Shown: positions 40,695 through 48,698 of the stretch, piece by piece | How positions within the stretch are numbered: position 1 is the stretch's first letter | Layout of the letters: every line of letters starts with the position of its first letter | Assembly (NCBI RefSeq): GCF_051414055.1 | Contig: NZ_JBLKNX010000016.1 | Coordinates: 62,001-126,000 of the forward strand | Source of the DNA: Halosimplex halobium | Lineage (GTDB): Archaea > Halobacteriota > Halobacteria > Halobacteriales > Haloarculaceae | Direction of reading: 5' to 3' | Length of the DNA: 64,000 nt | Translations under genes and position numbers: made by a program | Notes under the pieces: model-generated | Told to the model about the DNA's origin: nothing | Databases searched by the model: none | Seen by the model: the letters and a program-made list of their open reading frames with translations, nothing else

Positions 40695-43220
40695 TTACTG
40701 GTCAGCGGCGGCCGCGGCGGTTCCGGACTCGCTACCGGAGTCGCTCGAACCGCCGCCGGAGCCGCTCGCGGACCCCCCGGCGGAGCCGCTCCCGGAACTC
40801 CCGTCAGAGTCGCCACCGGAGTCGTCACCGCCGACGATGCCGCCCTCGTCGCCCTCGCCGGCGCCGTCGGTCGCGTTCGTCGACTCGACGACCTCGACGG
40901 GGACGGTGATCGTCCCGGGGACGCTGTAGGGGATCCCGTCCTCGTCGACGACCCAGTCGACGCGGAAGGCGACGGTGTTGTTGCCGGTCGCGACCGTCTC
41001 GTCGCCGAAGCGGTCGGTCCCGATCTCGAGGGTTCCGACCTCGACGTCGCCGCTGGGCGTGTTCGCCTCGAAGGCAGTCGCCTCGGTGGTCGCCTCGCCG
41101 CTGCCGAACCCGGCGCCCATGGAGATCTGCGAGGCGTTGACCCGCAGGTTCAGGCGCGGGCGGACCGCGGGCTCGCCCGTGCGGTTGGCCGACAGCGAGA
41201 GCGCGCTGATGCCGTTGTCGACCTCGGTGAGCGTGATGTTCGCCGCGGCCGACCCGTCGACGGGGACGGTCAGTGAACTCCGGTTGAGCGAGACGCCGAC
41301 CTCGCGGCCGGCGTCCTGCGCGACGACCACGCGGCCGGTGGCGACGGCCCCGGCCTCGCGGGTGTCGGGGCTCGCGACGGTGACCTCGTAGAGGCCGGCG
41401 TCGAACGCGGCGGCCGAGACGTTCAGCCGGATCTCCTCGACGTCGCCGACCTCGATGCGGGCGACCTCGCGGCCGTCGACCGTCTCGACGCCGTCGAAGC
41501 CGTCGACGGTCCCGAAGGCCTCCCGCAGTTCCTCGGCCGAGACGGGCTCGCCGTTCGCGTCCGTCGCCGAGGCGTGGAGGACGAAGTCCGTCCGTTCGGA
41601 GGAGTACAGCGACATCGAGACGCCGTCCTCGCCGGCGGCGGCGTCGACGAACGTCCGGTTGGTCTCCAGGTGGAAGAAGTCCTGGCTCGCCAGCTCGAAC
41701 GCGGCGGCCTCGCGGTCGCCGGTCTCGACGACCCGGCCGTCGTCGAGGGCGACCGGCTCGCCGTCGGCGTTCCGGAGGACGTACTCGCCGGCGGGCAGCG
41801 TCGCCGACTCGAGGATCACCTCGTCGTCCTCGAAGGCGAGCCGGCGGACGACGTGGGGCTCGAACTCGTCGTACTCGGCGGGCAGACGCACCAGCTCGTA
41901 GGTCTCGCCGACGGCGGTCGCGTCGGCGAACCGGAGGTTCTGCCCGCGGTAGACCGTCTCGTTGGAGGTCGGGCCGGTGTCGGCCTCGAACGTGTACTCG
42001 GCGTCACCGCGCCGCGGCACGTCGACGGTCGCCGTGGTCACCGAGTAGTTCCCGGTGAGTAGGTTCGTGACGCCGGCCAGCGTGACGCTGTCCGCGCCGA
42101 CGTGGGTCGCGGTCGGCGAACCGTCGAACTCGGTCGACTCGACGAACTGCTGGGTGCCGTCCGCGCCGACGCCGCGGAGGCGCAGGGTCGTCGCGTTGAC
42201 GCCCGCGAATTCGCCCCGTTCGACCAGCAGAACGCCGTCGTCGCGTGGCGCGACCGTCTGGACGGTCGAGCGGGCGTCGGCGCCGTAGACGCGGCTCCAG
42301 CGGGTGACCCCGTCGTCGTCGAGGCGGCTGACCCAGGCGTTAGAGCTGACTCCGCTACCGAAGGTGGTCTGGGTTCCGGCCAACAGGACGCCGCCGTCGT
42401 CGGTCGGGACCGCGCCGACGACGCGCTGGTCGACGCTCCCGCGGACCGTCCGGTTGAGTTCGACCGCGCCGGAGGGGCTGGTCTTCAGCACCCACGGGTT
42501 CGAGTAGCCGGTCGTCCCCGCGACGAGGAAGCCGTCCTCGGTCGTCCGGAGTGTCGTCGGCTCGGCGCTGATACCGTAGGTCTCCGTCCAGATGGCGTCG
42601 CCGCCGGTCAGCTCGGCCAGTCGGACGCCCTCGCCGTCGGGCAGCGCGTGGACCACGGCGACGCCCTGGTCGGTCGCCCGCAGCGTCTCGCCGCCGGACC
42701 CGACCGCCGCGGAGAGGCTCGCGTTGAGCTCGTACCGCCAGGTCAGGTCACCGTCCGCGGTGAGGTGGACGACCTCGGTGGTCGTCTCCGGCGGGTACGA
42801 CTCGATCTGCGTCGGTCGCGTCGAGACGAGCGCGTACACGTCGCCGTCCGGGCCGACCGCGACCTCGGCGATCTGGGTGGTCGCGTTCTCCGTCGAGAAC
42901 GTCCGCTCCCAGACGGTGCGGTCGTCCTCGACGCGCACGACCGAGCCGTTCACCGTCTGCGGGGTGGCACGGACGCTGTAGTTCTCCGGCAGCACGACGC
43001 CGCCGGCGACGGTTCCGTCCTCGGTCTCCTCGATCGCCGTCGGGACGATGTCGCCGTAGGGACTGTTCGACTGTGCGTCGGCCGCGGCCGCGGCGGATCC
43101 GTCCGCGGCCTCGGCCGGACTGGAGGGCCCCGCGGCGGCCGCACCGGCCGGCACCACCGCGGCGAGGGTGCCGACGACCATCAGTGCGGCCAGCCAGCAG
43201 GCCGTCTGTTCGCGAGACAT
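40695..43220 (-). CDS. Large secreted beta-rich protein with propeller-like N-terminus
   Basis: 841-residue extracellular protein from ATG 43220. Sec signal peptide (TACWLAALMVVGTLAAVVPA, residues 7-26). Residues 45-390 contain repeated WERTFST/WSRVYGADA/WVLKTSPSG-type blades like delta-60 or PQQ propellers. The second half has beta-sandwich segments, including a cohesin-like stretch (SLNRSSLTVPVDGSAAANIT). The end is a Gly-Ser-Asp-rich tail (about 795-841). It could be a surface or binding protein; no enzymatic motif seen. No clear membrane anchor follows the tail. Confidence 0.7.
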   Translation of the reverse strand: MSREQTACWLAALMVVGTLAAVVPAGAAAAGPSSPAEAADGSAAAAADAQSNSPYGDIVPTAIEETEDGTVAGGVVLPENYSVRATPQTVNGSVVRVEDDRTVWERTFSTENATTQIAEVAVGPDGDVYALVSTRPTQIESYPPETTTEVVHLTADGDLTWRYELNASLSAAVGSGGETLRATDQGVAVVHALPDGEGVRLAELTGGDAIWTETYGISAEPTTLRTTEDGFLVAGTTGYSNPWVLKTSPSGAVELNRTVRGSVDQRVVGAVPTDDGGVLLAGTQTTFGSGVSSNAWVSRLDDDGVTRWSRVYGADARSTVQTVAPRDDGVLLVERGEFAGVNATTLRLRGVGADGTQQFVESTEFDGSPTATHVGADSVTLAGVTNLLTGNYSVTTATVDVPRRGDAEYTFEADTGPTSNETVYRGQNLRFADATAVGETYELVRLPAEYDEFEPHVVRRLAFEDDEVILESATLPAGEYVLRNADGEPVALDDGRVVETGDREAAAFELASQDFFHLETNRTFVDAAAGEDGVSMSLYSSERTDFVLHASATDANGEPVSAEELREAFGTVDGFDGVETVDGREVARIEVGDVEEIRLNVSAAAFDAGLYEVTVASPDTREAGAVATGRVVVAQDAGREVGVSLNRSSLTVPVDGSAAANITLTEVDNGISALSLSANRTGEPAVRPRLNLRVNASQISMGAGFGSGEATTEATAFEANTPSGDVEVGTLEIGTDRFGDETVATGNNTVAFRVDWVVDEDGIPYSVPGTITVPVEVVESTNATDGAGEGDEGGIVGGDDSGGDSDGSSGSGSAGGSASGSGGGSSDSGSESGTAAAAADQ

Positions 43221-43322
43221 GTACAGGGTCCGACTCACGGACGGACGGAGTAGGTTCCGCTTGCTCAAAGAGCGGTTTCAGTGTCACTCGGTGGCACGGT
43301 CGCGCGGTCGCGCCCGGAATTT

Positions 43323-43769
43323 ATGTCGCAGAGGGCCCTACGCTCGGGCGTGACCGAGGACTACGCACCCTCCGACGTGCCGGTCTACGAGAGCCCGGCC
43401 GCGCGGGACGCGGCCTACGAGACCGCCGAGCGCGAGGGGAGCCCCTTCTTCGCGGTCGAGCGCTACGAGGAGGGCTACACCGTCACGTACGACCTGCTCC
43501 CCGCCGGCAAGGAACTCGCCAGGCCCGCGCGCAAGGAGCTCGACGAGCGGCTCACCCGCGAGATCGAGGCGCTGGTCGGCGACCCCGACGTGCCGGTCCG
43601 CGAGGTGAGCAAGAGCATTGGGGTCTCGCTCGGGAGCGTCTCGCTGTTCGACCGCGAGGCGACCGCCCGCGAGATCGCCGCCGTCGCCGCCCGGACCGCC
43701 CTCGACGAGTCCAACTGGGTCGAGGCCTCCGAACCGACCCCCGCCGACACCGAGTTCCGTCAGAACTGA
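43323..43769 (+). CDS. Conserved-looking haloarchaeal hypothetical protein
   Basis: 148-residue acidic protein from ATG 43323 with a mixed fold (AFFAVERYEEGYTVTYDLL-like strands; helices in LDERLTREIEALVGDPD and ATAREIAAVAARTALDESNW). The start is supported by its distance to the previous gene; a GTG 24 bp further in is possible. Function unknown. No motif recognised. Confidence 0.6.
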   Translation: MSQRALRSGVTEDYAPSDVPVYESPAARDAAYETAEREGSPFFAVERYEEGYTVTYDLLPAGKELARPARKELDERLTREIEALVGDPDVPVREVSKSIGVSLGSVSLFDREATAREIAAVAARTALDESNWVEASEPTPADTEFRQN

Positions 43770-43784
43770 CCTCGACCGCCCGTC

Positions 43785-44849
43785 TCAGACGCTCTCGCCG
43801 AGCACGTCCTCGGCCCAGGCCGCGGGCACGACGAGCAACTGGCGGTCGGTCGCCAGGTCGTCGCTCGTCGCGAAGACGACGCCGTCGCCGCTCTCGACGG
43901 CCATCGGTCCGCCCGCCGCGTCGTCCCAGTGGTCGGTGACCTCGTCGGGGACCGTCAGTACCCGGTCGTCGTCGACGGTCGTGGTCGCGACGTAGTCGAC
44001 ACCGTCGCCGCCCTGAACCGGGTCGAACCGCTCGGAGACGACGACGCTCCCGTCGTCGCGGACGCCCCAGTGGGCCTCCTCGCCGAGCGAGAGAAAGCCC
44101 CGGTTGAACGCCTGCTGGGGGACCGGCACCTCGTTGCTGTGCTCGTCGTACGCCGCCTCGCCCAGCCGGTCGTACGTAACCGCCTCGTCCGGCCCGGCGT
44201 CCGCCGCCGTCTCCGTGGCTTCTTCCCCGGTCCCGGCGTCAGCCGTCCCGCCCGCGCCGGTATCGGTCGCTCCGGCGTCGGCCGGTTCGGTGTCTCCGCC
44301 CCCCTCGCTGTCTTCGGGTGCCTCGGTGTCCGCCCCGTCGGCGGTCCCACCGGCTGCGCCCCCGCCGACTCCGGTTCCGTTTCCCTCGCCGGTGTCGACC
44401 CCCGCCCGGTCGCCGTCCGCGGCGTCCTCGATGTCCGGTCCGGTGTCGACGACCTCCGAGGCCGCGTCGCCGCCGGCGCGGTCACCCTCGTCGCTCGACG
44501 ACCCGACATCCCCGATGTCCGGGGCGGTGTCGACCACGTCCGACTGGTCGATGTCGATCGGTTCGCCGTCCGGTCCGCGACGGGCGCGGCGCTGGGCGGC
44601 GGCCACCGCCAGCAGCGCACCGCCGACGACCAGCCGGCCGAGTCCGCGGGCGCGCTCGCCGGCACGTAACGACCGGACTCCCCGGAGGACCGCCGCGCCG
44701 CCGAGGACGCCCGCGAGCGTCCCCGACTTCGCGTGCGTGCCGATCCGCGAGCGGAGTCCGGACGCTCCGCCGTCGCTCTCGCTGGGTTCCCCCGGCTGCG
44801 CGCTGTCCTCGTCCGCGATACTGCCGTGGCTGGCGTCTCCCCGACTCAT
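43785..44849 (-). CDS. Haloarchaeal membrane-anchored hypothetical protein with repeated segment
   Basis: 354-residue protein with a hydrophobic stretch near residues 45-85 (GVLGGAAVLRGVRSL, RLVVGGALLAVAAAQRRARR), then an acidic Gly/Ala/Thr/Asp low-complexity region and a globular C-terminal domain (about 235-354: NRGFLSLGEEAHWGVRDDGS onward). The low-complexity part repeats VVDTAPDIGD and VVDTGPDIED, a short internal repeat. Function unknown. Confidence 0.6.
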   Translation of the reverse strand: MSRGDASHGSIADEDSAQPGEPSESDGGASGLRSRIGTHAKSGTLAGVLGGAAVLRGVRSLRAGERARGLGRLVVGGALLAVAAAQRRARRGPDGEPIDIDQSDVVDTAPDIGDVGSSSDEGDRAGGDAASEVVDTGPDIEDAADGDRAGVDTGEGNGTGVGGGAAGGTADGADTEAPEDSEGGGDTEPADAGATDTGAGGTADAGTGEEATETAADAGPDEAVTYDRLGEAAYDEHSNEVPVPQQAFNRGFLSLGEEAHWGVRDDGSVVVSERFDPVQGGDGVDYVATTTVDDDRVLTVPDEVTDHWDDAAGGPMAVESGDGVVFATSDDLATDRQLLVVPAAWAEDVLGESV

Positions 44850-44936
44850 GGGTCCCCCTTGGAGTCTCGGACGTAAATCCGTCCGGTCGGTTCGGGGGAT
44901 CGGTCTCCGGATCGGAACTGCGAGAGTGCCGACGCC

Positions 44937-45617
44937 TCAATCGGACGCCGCCGGACCCGGGCCGGACCCCGCGGTCGGGCCGGCCCCGTTTCCGGGCTCG
45001 GCAGCCCCGTTCCGGACGACCGGCGGGTGACAGAAGGGGGGCGTCGCCTCGGTATCGAGCGGCCGGCGCATCCGGACGGCGCCCAGCCCCCCGCCGGCGA
45101 CCGACGGTTCGGACTCCGTCTCGAAGCCCAGTTCGTCGTAGACGTGCCGCGCGGCGCGGTTGTCGGGCTCGACGACGAGCACGAGCGCGTCGCGGTCGGC
45201 GACGGCCGCCGTCGCGACGACGTGTTTGCTCACCTCCGTGCCGATGCCGCGGTCCTGGTAGTCCTGGTGGACGAAGACGGCGAACTCCGGCTCGGCCGCG
45301 TCGGTCGGCGTGTACAGCGCGTGGCCGACCGGCCCCTCGTCGCCCTCGACGACGAAGTTACAGCCGTCGTCGAGGCAGTCGTCGATCCAGTCCTCCAGCC
45401 GCGGGCGGTGGCGCGGCGGCACCCCCTGGGCCTGTTCCCCCGGCGCGAAGTCGTCGTACATCGCGACGAGCGCCTCGCGGTCCTCGCCCGTCGCGGGGCG
45501 GACCACCCACGCCTCGCCCGTCCGGTCGACGAACCGCGGGCACCGCGGCGGGCAGTGGGCCGACCCCTCGCACTCCGTCGGCGCCCAGTACGTGCACGTC
45601 CCGTCGGCGTCGGTCAT
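44937..45617 (-). CDS. GNAT-family N-acetyltransferase with N-terminal Cys motif
   Basis: 226-residue acetyltransferase. GNAT core: WVVRPATGEDREALVAMYDD, EFAVFVHQDYQDRGIGTEVS (acetyl-CoA pyrophosphate loop, about 110-129) and NRAARHVYDELGFETESE. Unusually, the first 30 residues carry four Cys and a His (CTYWAPTECEGSAHCPPRCP), a probable zinc knuckle placed before the domain. The C-terminus is a Gly/Pro/Ala-rich tail. Substrate unknown; the knuckle may bind protein or nucleic acid. Confidence 0.8.
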   Translation of the reverse strand: MTDADGTCTYWAPTECEGSAHCPPRCPRFVDRTGEAWVVRPATGEDREALVAMYDDFAPGEQAQGVPPRHRPRLEDWIDDCLDDGCNFVVEGDEGPVGHALYTPTDAAEPEFAVFVHQDYQDRGIGTEVSKHVVATAAVADRDALVLVVEPDNRAARHVYDELGFETESEPSVAGGGLGAVRMRRPLDTEATPPFCHPPVVRNGAAEPGNGAGPTAGSGPGPAASD

Positions 45618-45704
45618 AGACGAACGTCGCGTCCCTATCGGGTTAAGAAGGGGACCGCGCTCTCAGTCGCTGGGAACGGGTCAGTGGCGTCGGTGCGGGA
45701 CCCG

Positions 45705-46952
45705 CTACCGGGCGACCGCGTAGCAGTCGCCGCCGCTCGTGAAGGTGAAGACGGTGTCGCCGGCGACGGCGGGCGCGCCGGGGGAGCCGCCGAAGACCAT
45801 GTCGCCGCCCTTCACCCGGTCGCGAAACTGGCGGCGCCACCGCGGGGCGTCGTCCGCGCGAGCGACGGCGAGCAGTCCGTCGCCGTGACCGACGTAGACC
45901 GTGTCGTCGGTCACCGCCAGTTCCCCGAAGTCGCGGTCGCCGTAGTGGTCCGTCGCGGTCTCGACGCTCGCACCGACCTCGGCGGGCGAGCGGCGCCACC
46001 GCTCGCGCCCGTCGGCCGCCCGGCGCGCGACGAGGTCGACCCCCGAGCAGTAGACGGTCCCGTCGGCGATCGCCGCGGAGAACGCCGTCTCCGCCGGCGC
46101 GGTGGCTTCCCACTGAGGGTCGCCGGTCGCCGCGTCCAGTGCGGTGAACGTCTCCGGCCCGGTCTGGGCGTACACGGTCCCGTTCGCGACGGTGGGCGGT
46201 CCGCGGGGTTCCTCCGAGGTCGGCCGGTGCCACAGGCTCGACCCCTCGTGGTCGAGTTTTCGAACGCCCGTCTCCTGCACGACGTAGACGCCCCCGTCGT
46301 CGACGGCGACACGCCCGGTCTCCGCGTCGAGGCGGGCCTCCCACTCGACGCCCCCGGCGGCGAGGTCGACGGCCGTGACGCCGGGGGCCACGGGGCCGCC
46401 GGAGAGGTAGACGGTCCCGTCGCGGACCGTCGGGCGGCTCCATCCCCCCGGCACGTCGGTCGTCTCCCACAGTTCCGTTCCGTCGGCGGCGTCGTAGGCG
46501 ACCGCGCCGACCTCGTCTTCGACCGTCCCCTCGAACAGTTCGCCCACGACGACGACGCCGTCGCTCACGACCGGCCCCGTCGGGAACGTCGCGTCCGGAC
46601 GGCGGTCCCACCGGTAGCTCCCGTCGGCCCGGTCGAGTGCGTAGATCCCGTCCCCGCTCGGGACGAACACCGAGTCCGCCGAGAGCACGACTGCGGAGCT
46701 GATGTCCGGCGGGTCGACGGTGCTCACCCACCGATCCGCGCCGGACTCGTCGGACGCAGTCCCCGAGACGTAGCCGGTGTGGCCGGCCGTCCGCTGGTGC
46801 ATCGGGACGGATCCGTCGCCGCCGGCCTCGGAACTGACCTCGTTTCGCGCCAGTTCCGACGACCCGCCGAGGCGCCGCAGTCGACCACACCCCGCGGTGA
46901 GCGCGGCGCCGGCCGCCCCGAGCGAGTGCAACAGCGCGCGTCGCCTGGTCAC
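45705..46952 (-). CDS. Tat lipoprotein with PQQ-like beta-propeller
   Basis: 415-residue exported lipoprotein from GTG 46952, which gives a textbook Tat lipoprotein signal (TRRRALLHSLGAAGAALTAG then Cys). The rest is a repeated WD/PQQ-type propeller with blades ending in DGTVYLSGG, DGGVYVVQETG, NGTVYAQTGPETFTALDAAT and similar (six or more). Possibly an extracellular binding protein or assembly scaffold; catalytic PQQ use is not implied. Divergent partner at 47094. Confidence 0.78.
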   Translation of the reverse strand: MTRRRALLHSLGAAGAALTAGCGRLRRLGGSSELARNEVSSEAGGDGSVPMHQRTAGHTGYVSGTASDESGADRWVSTVDPPDISSAVVLSADSVFVPSGDGIYALDRADGSYRWDRRPDATFPTGPVVSDGVVVVGELFEGTVEDEVGAVAYDAADGTELWETTDVPGGWSRPTVRDGTVYLSGGPVAPGVTAVDLAAGGVEWEARLDAETGRVAVDDGGVYVVQETGVRKLDHEGSSLWHRPTSEEPRGPPTVANGTVYAQTGPETFTALDAATGDPQWEATAPAETAFSAAIADGTVYCSGVDLVARRAADGRERWRRSPAEVGASVETATDHYGDRDFGELAVTDDTVYVGHGDGLLAVARADDAPRWRRQFRDRVKGGDMVFGGSPGAPAVAGDTVFTFTSGGDCYAVAR

Positions 46953-47093
46953 GGCGCCATCGTCGAACGGCCCGTACAAAAGCTCCGCGTCCGACGTGCC
47001 CCGGATCCGCGGCGACGAGTCGCGACTCCCGACCGTTCAGCGGTCGTTTGACCCTCCAGAAGGCCCTTTCCGGTACCAGCGATAGTTCCGACC

Positions 47094-48593
47094 ATGCCCA
47101 CCCGACGCCGAACGCTCGCACTCGCCGGCGGCGTCCTCGCCTCACTGACCGGCTGTCTCGGCGAGGGCGATACCGGAAGCGGGACGGAGCCGTCGCCGAC
47201 CGATGCGAGCCCGACGGAAGGACGGCTGCCGACTGTAACGAGCGACGCCGCCCCGACACCCTCGCCGTCCGCGACGCCCACCCCGGGGCCGGACGGCACG
47301 CCCACGGTCGCCGGGACCGACGAACCGCGGAAGACGGCCGACCCGGCCACGCCGTCGCCGCCCGCGACCGTCACCCGGGTCTCGGGCGACCTCCCCGAGT
47401 GGACCGCCGCCCGCTGGGTCGACACCGACTACGCCGACGTGCTCGCGCTCGACGCGGGCGAAGACCGTCTCTACGTCACACTGGGGTCGGACGGCGGCGG
47501 CCGCTCGGCCGTCGCCGCGCTGTCGCCGGGCCGAACGCAGTTCGACTGGCTGCAGTCGTTCGCGGGCGAGGCCGAGGCGGGCTCACACCACGAGCCGACC
47601 GACGCCACCGACACCTGGGGTGTGACCGTCGGCGACGGGACCGTCTACAGCGTCCACGGCCGCGGTGATTCCTACGAGTGGACGGCGCTGCACGCCCTCG
47701 ACGCGGGGACCGGCACCGAACGTTGGTCGTTCAGGCGCGAGCGCCGCCTCGGCGTCGCCGGCTTGCTGGACGGCGCCGTCGTCGTCCGCGCCACGGAGTT
47801 CTTCGAGCCCGAGCACACCCACGACACGCCCGAGGAGCCGCTCGAGACGACGATCCACGCCGTCGACACCGACAGCGGCGACTCGCGGTGGTCGGCGTCG
47901 CTTGCGGATGCGACCGCCTTCACAGTCGGTGACGATACGGTCTACGCAGCCAGCGGCCGGACGCTGTCGGCGTACGGCCCCGACGGCGACCGGCGATGGC
48001 GCCGCGAGCTCTCCGGTACCGTCCGGCTGGCGACCGTCCTCGGCGACACCGTCGTCTGCTCGGTCGGCGAGAGCGACGACGGCAGTTCGCTCGTCGGCCT
48101 CTCGACGGGCGGCGAGACGCTGTGGACCCGCTCGCTGTCGGCGCGGTGGTTCGTCCCGACCGATGACCGGGTCTACGTCGGGGACGACTCGGTCGCCGCT
48201 ATCGCCGCCGACGGGACCGTCGCCTGGCGCGAGCGGGCCTACGCCCACGACCCGCTGCTCTCCGCGGACGGGAATCGTCTGTACACCCGGACCAACGTGC
48301 AGATGAACGCGGTCGACGCCTACGACCTCCCCGGCGGCGACCGGCCGTTCCGGTTCGTCACTCCCTCGAACAACGGCTGGCCGGTCGCCGCCACGGCGGA
48401 GACGCTCGTCGCCGAGGCGATCACGCCCGAGAAGGCCGAGTTCACCAGCCTGTTCGCCGTCGACGCGGCAACCGGCGAGCCGCGTGCCGTCTACCGGCCG
48501 AGTGACTCGGTGTTCACCGTCACGGGGTTCGACGGGACGGTCTACGCCGGGTTCGGGGACGGTCGCCTGGGCGTCTTCGAGGCCGCCGAGTGA
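47094..48593 (+). CDS. Second Tat lipoprotein with PQQ-like beta-propeller
   Basis: 499-residue exported lipoprotein: Tat signal TRRRTLALAGGVLASLTG then Cys at about 21, a long Thr/Pro/Asp linker (to about 95) and repeated propeller blades (TLYVTLGS-type VYS/VYA motifs such as DGTVYSVHGRG, DDTVYAASGRTLSAYG, DDRVYVGDDSVAAIAADG). Head to head with the 415-residue paralogue, about 140 bp between starts. The pair probably arose by duplication. Confidence 0.78.
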   Translation: MPTRRRTLALAGGVLASLTGCLGEGDTGSGTEPSPTDASPTEGRLPTVTSDAAPTPSPSATPTPGPDGTPTVAGTDEPRKTADPATPSPPATVTRVSGDLPEWTAARWVDTDYADVLALDAGEDRLYVTLGSDGGGRSAVAALSPGRTQFDWLQSFAGEAEAGSHHEPTDATDTWGVTVGDGTVYSVHGRGDSYEWTALHALDAGTGTERWSFRRERRLGVAGLLDGAVVVRATEFFEPEHTHDTPEEPLETTIHAVDTDSGDSRWSASLADATAFTVGDDTVYAASGRTLSAYGPDGDRRWRRELSGTVRLATVLGDTVVCSVGESDDGSSLVGLSTGGETLWTRSLSARWFVPTDDRVYVGDDSVAAIAADGTVAWRERAYAHDPLLSADGNRLYTRTNVQMNAVDAYDLPGGDRPFRFVTPSNNGWPVAATAETLVAEAITPEKAEFTSLFAVDAATGEPRAVYRPSDSVFTVTGFDGTVYAGFGDGRLGVFEAAE

Positions 48594-48616
48594 GTTCGAC
48601 CGCTCGGCGACGCCTC

Positions 48617-48698
48617 ATACGGATTATTGCAAGCGTTTACCGGGTCGACCGCACGACTGCGTGCGGTCGATCCCGGAATGACTTGCAATAATCCGTAT
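48617..48698. repeat. 82-bp near-perfect palindrome between convergent genes
   Basis: ATACGGATTATTGCAAG (48617-48633) and CTTGCAATAATCCGTAT (48682-48698) are perfect 17-bp outer arms. Inside, CGGGTCGACCGCACG and CGTGCGGTCGATCCCG form a second stem with a one-base bulge around a short loop. The element fills the gap between the propeller gene and mutS, sharing one base with the mutS stop codon. It may be a bidirectional terminator or a REP/MITE-like mobile palindrome. Confidence 0.8.
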
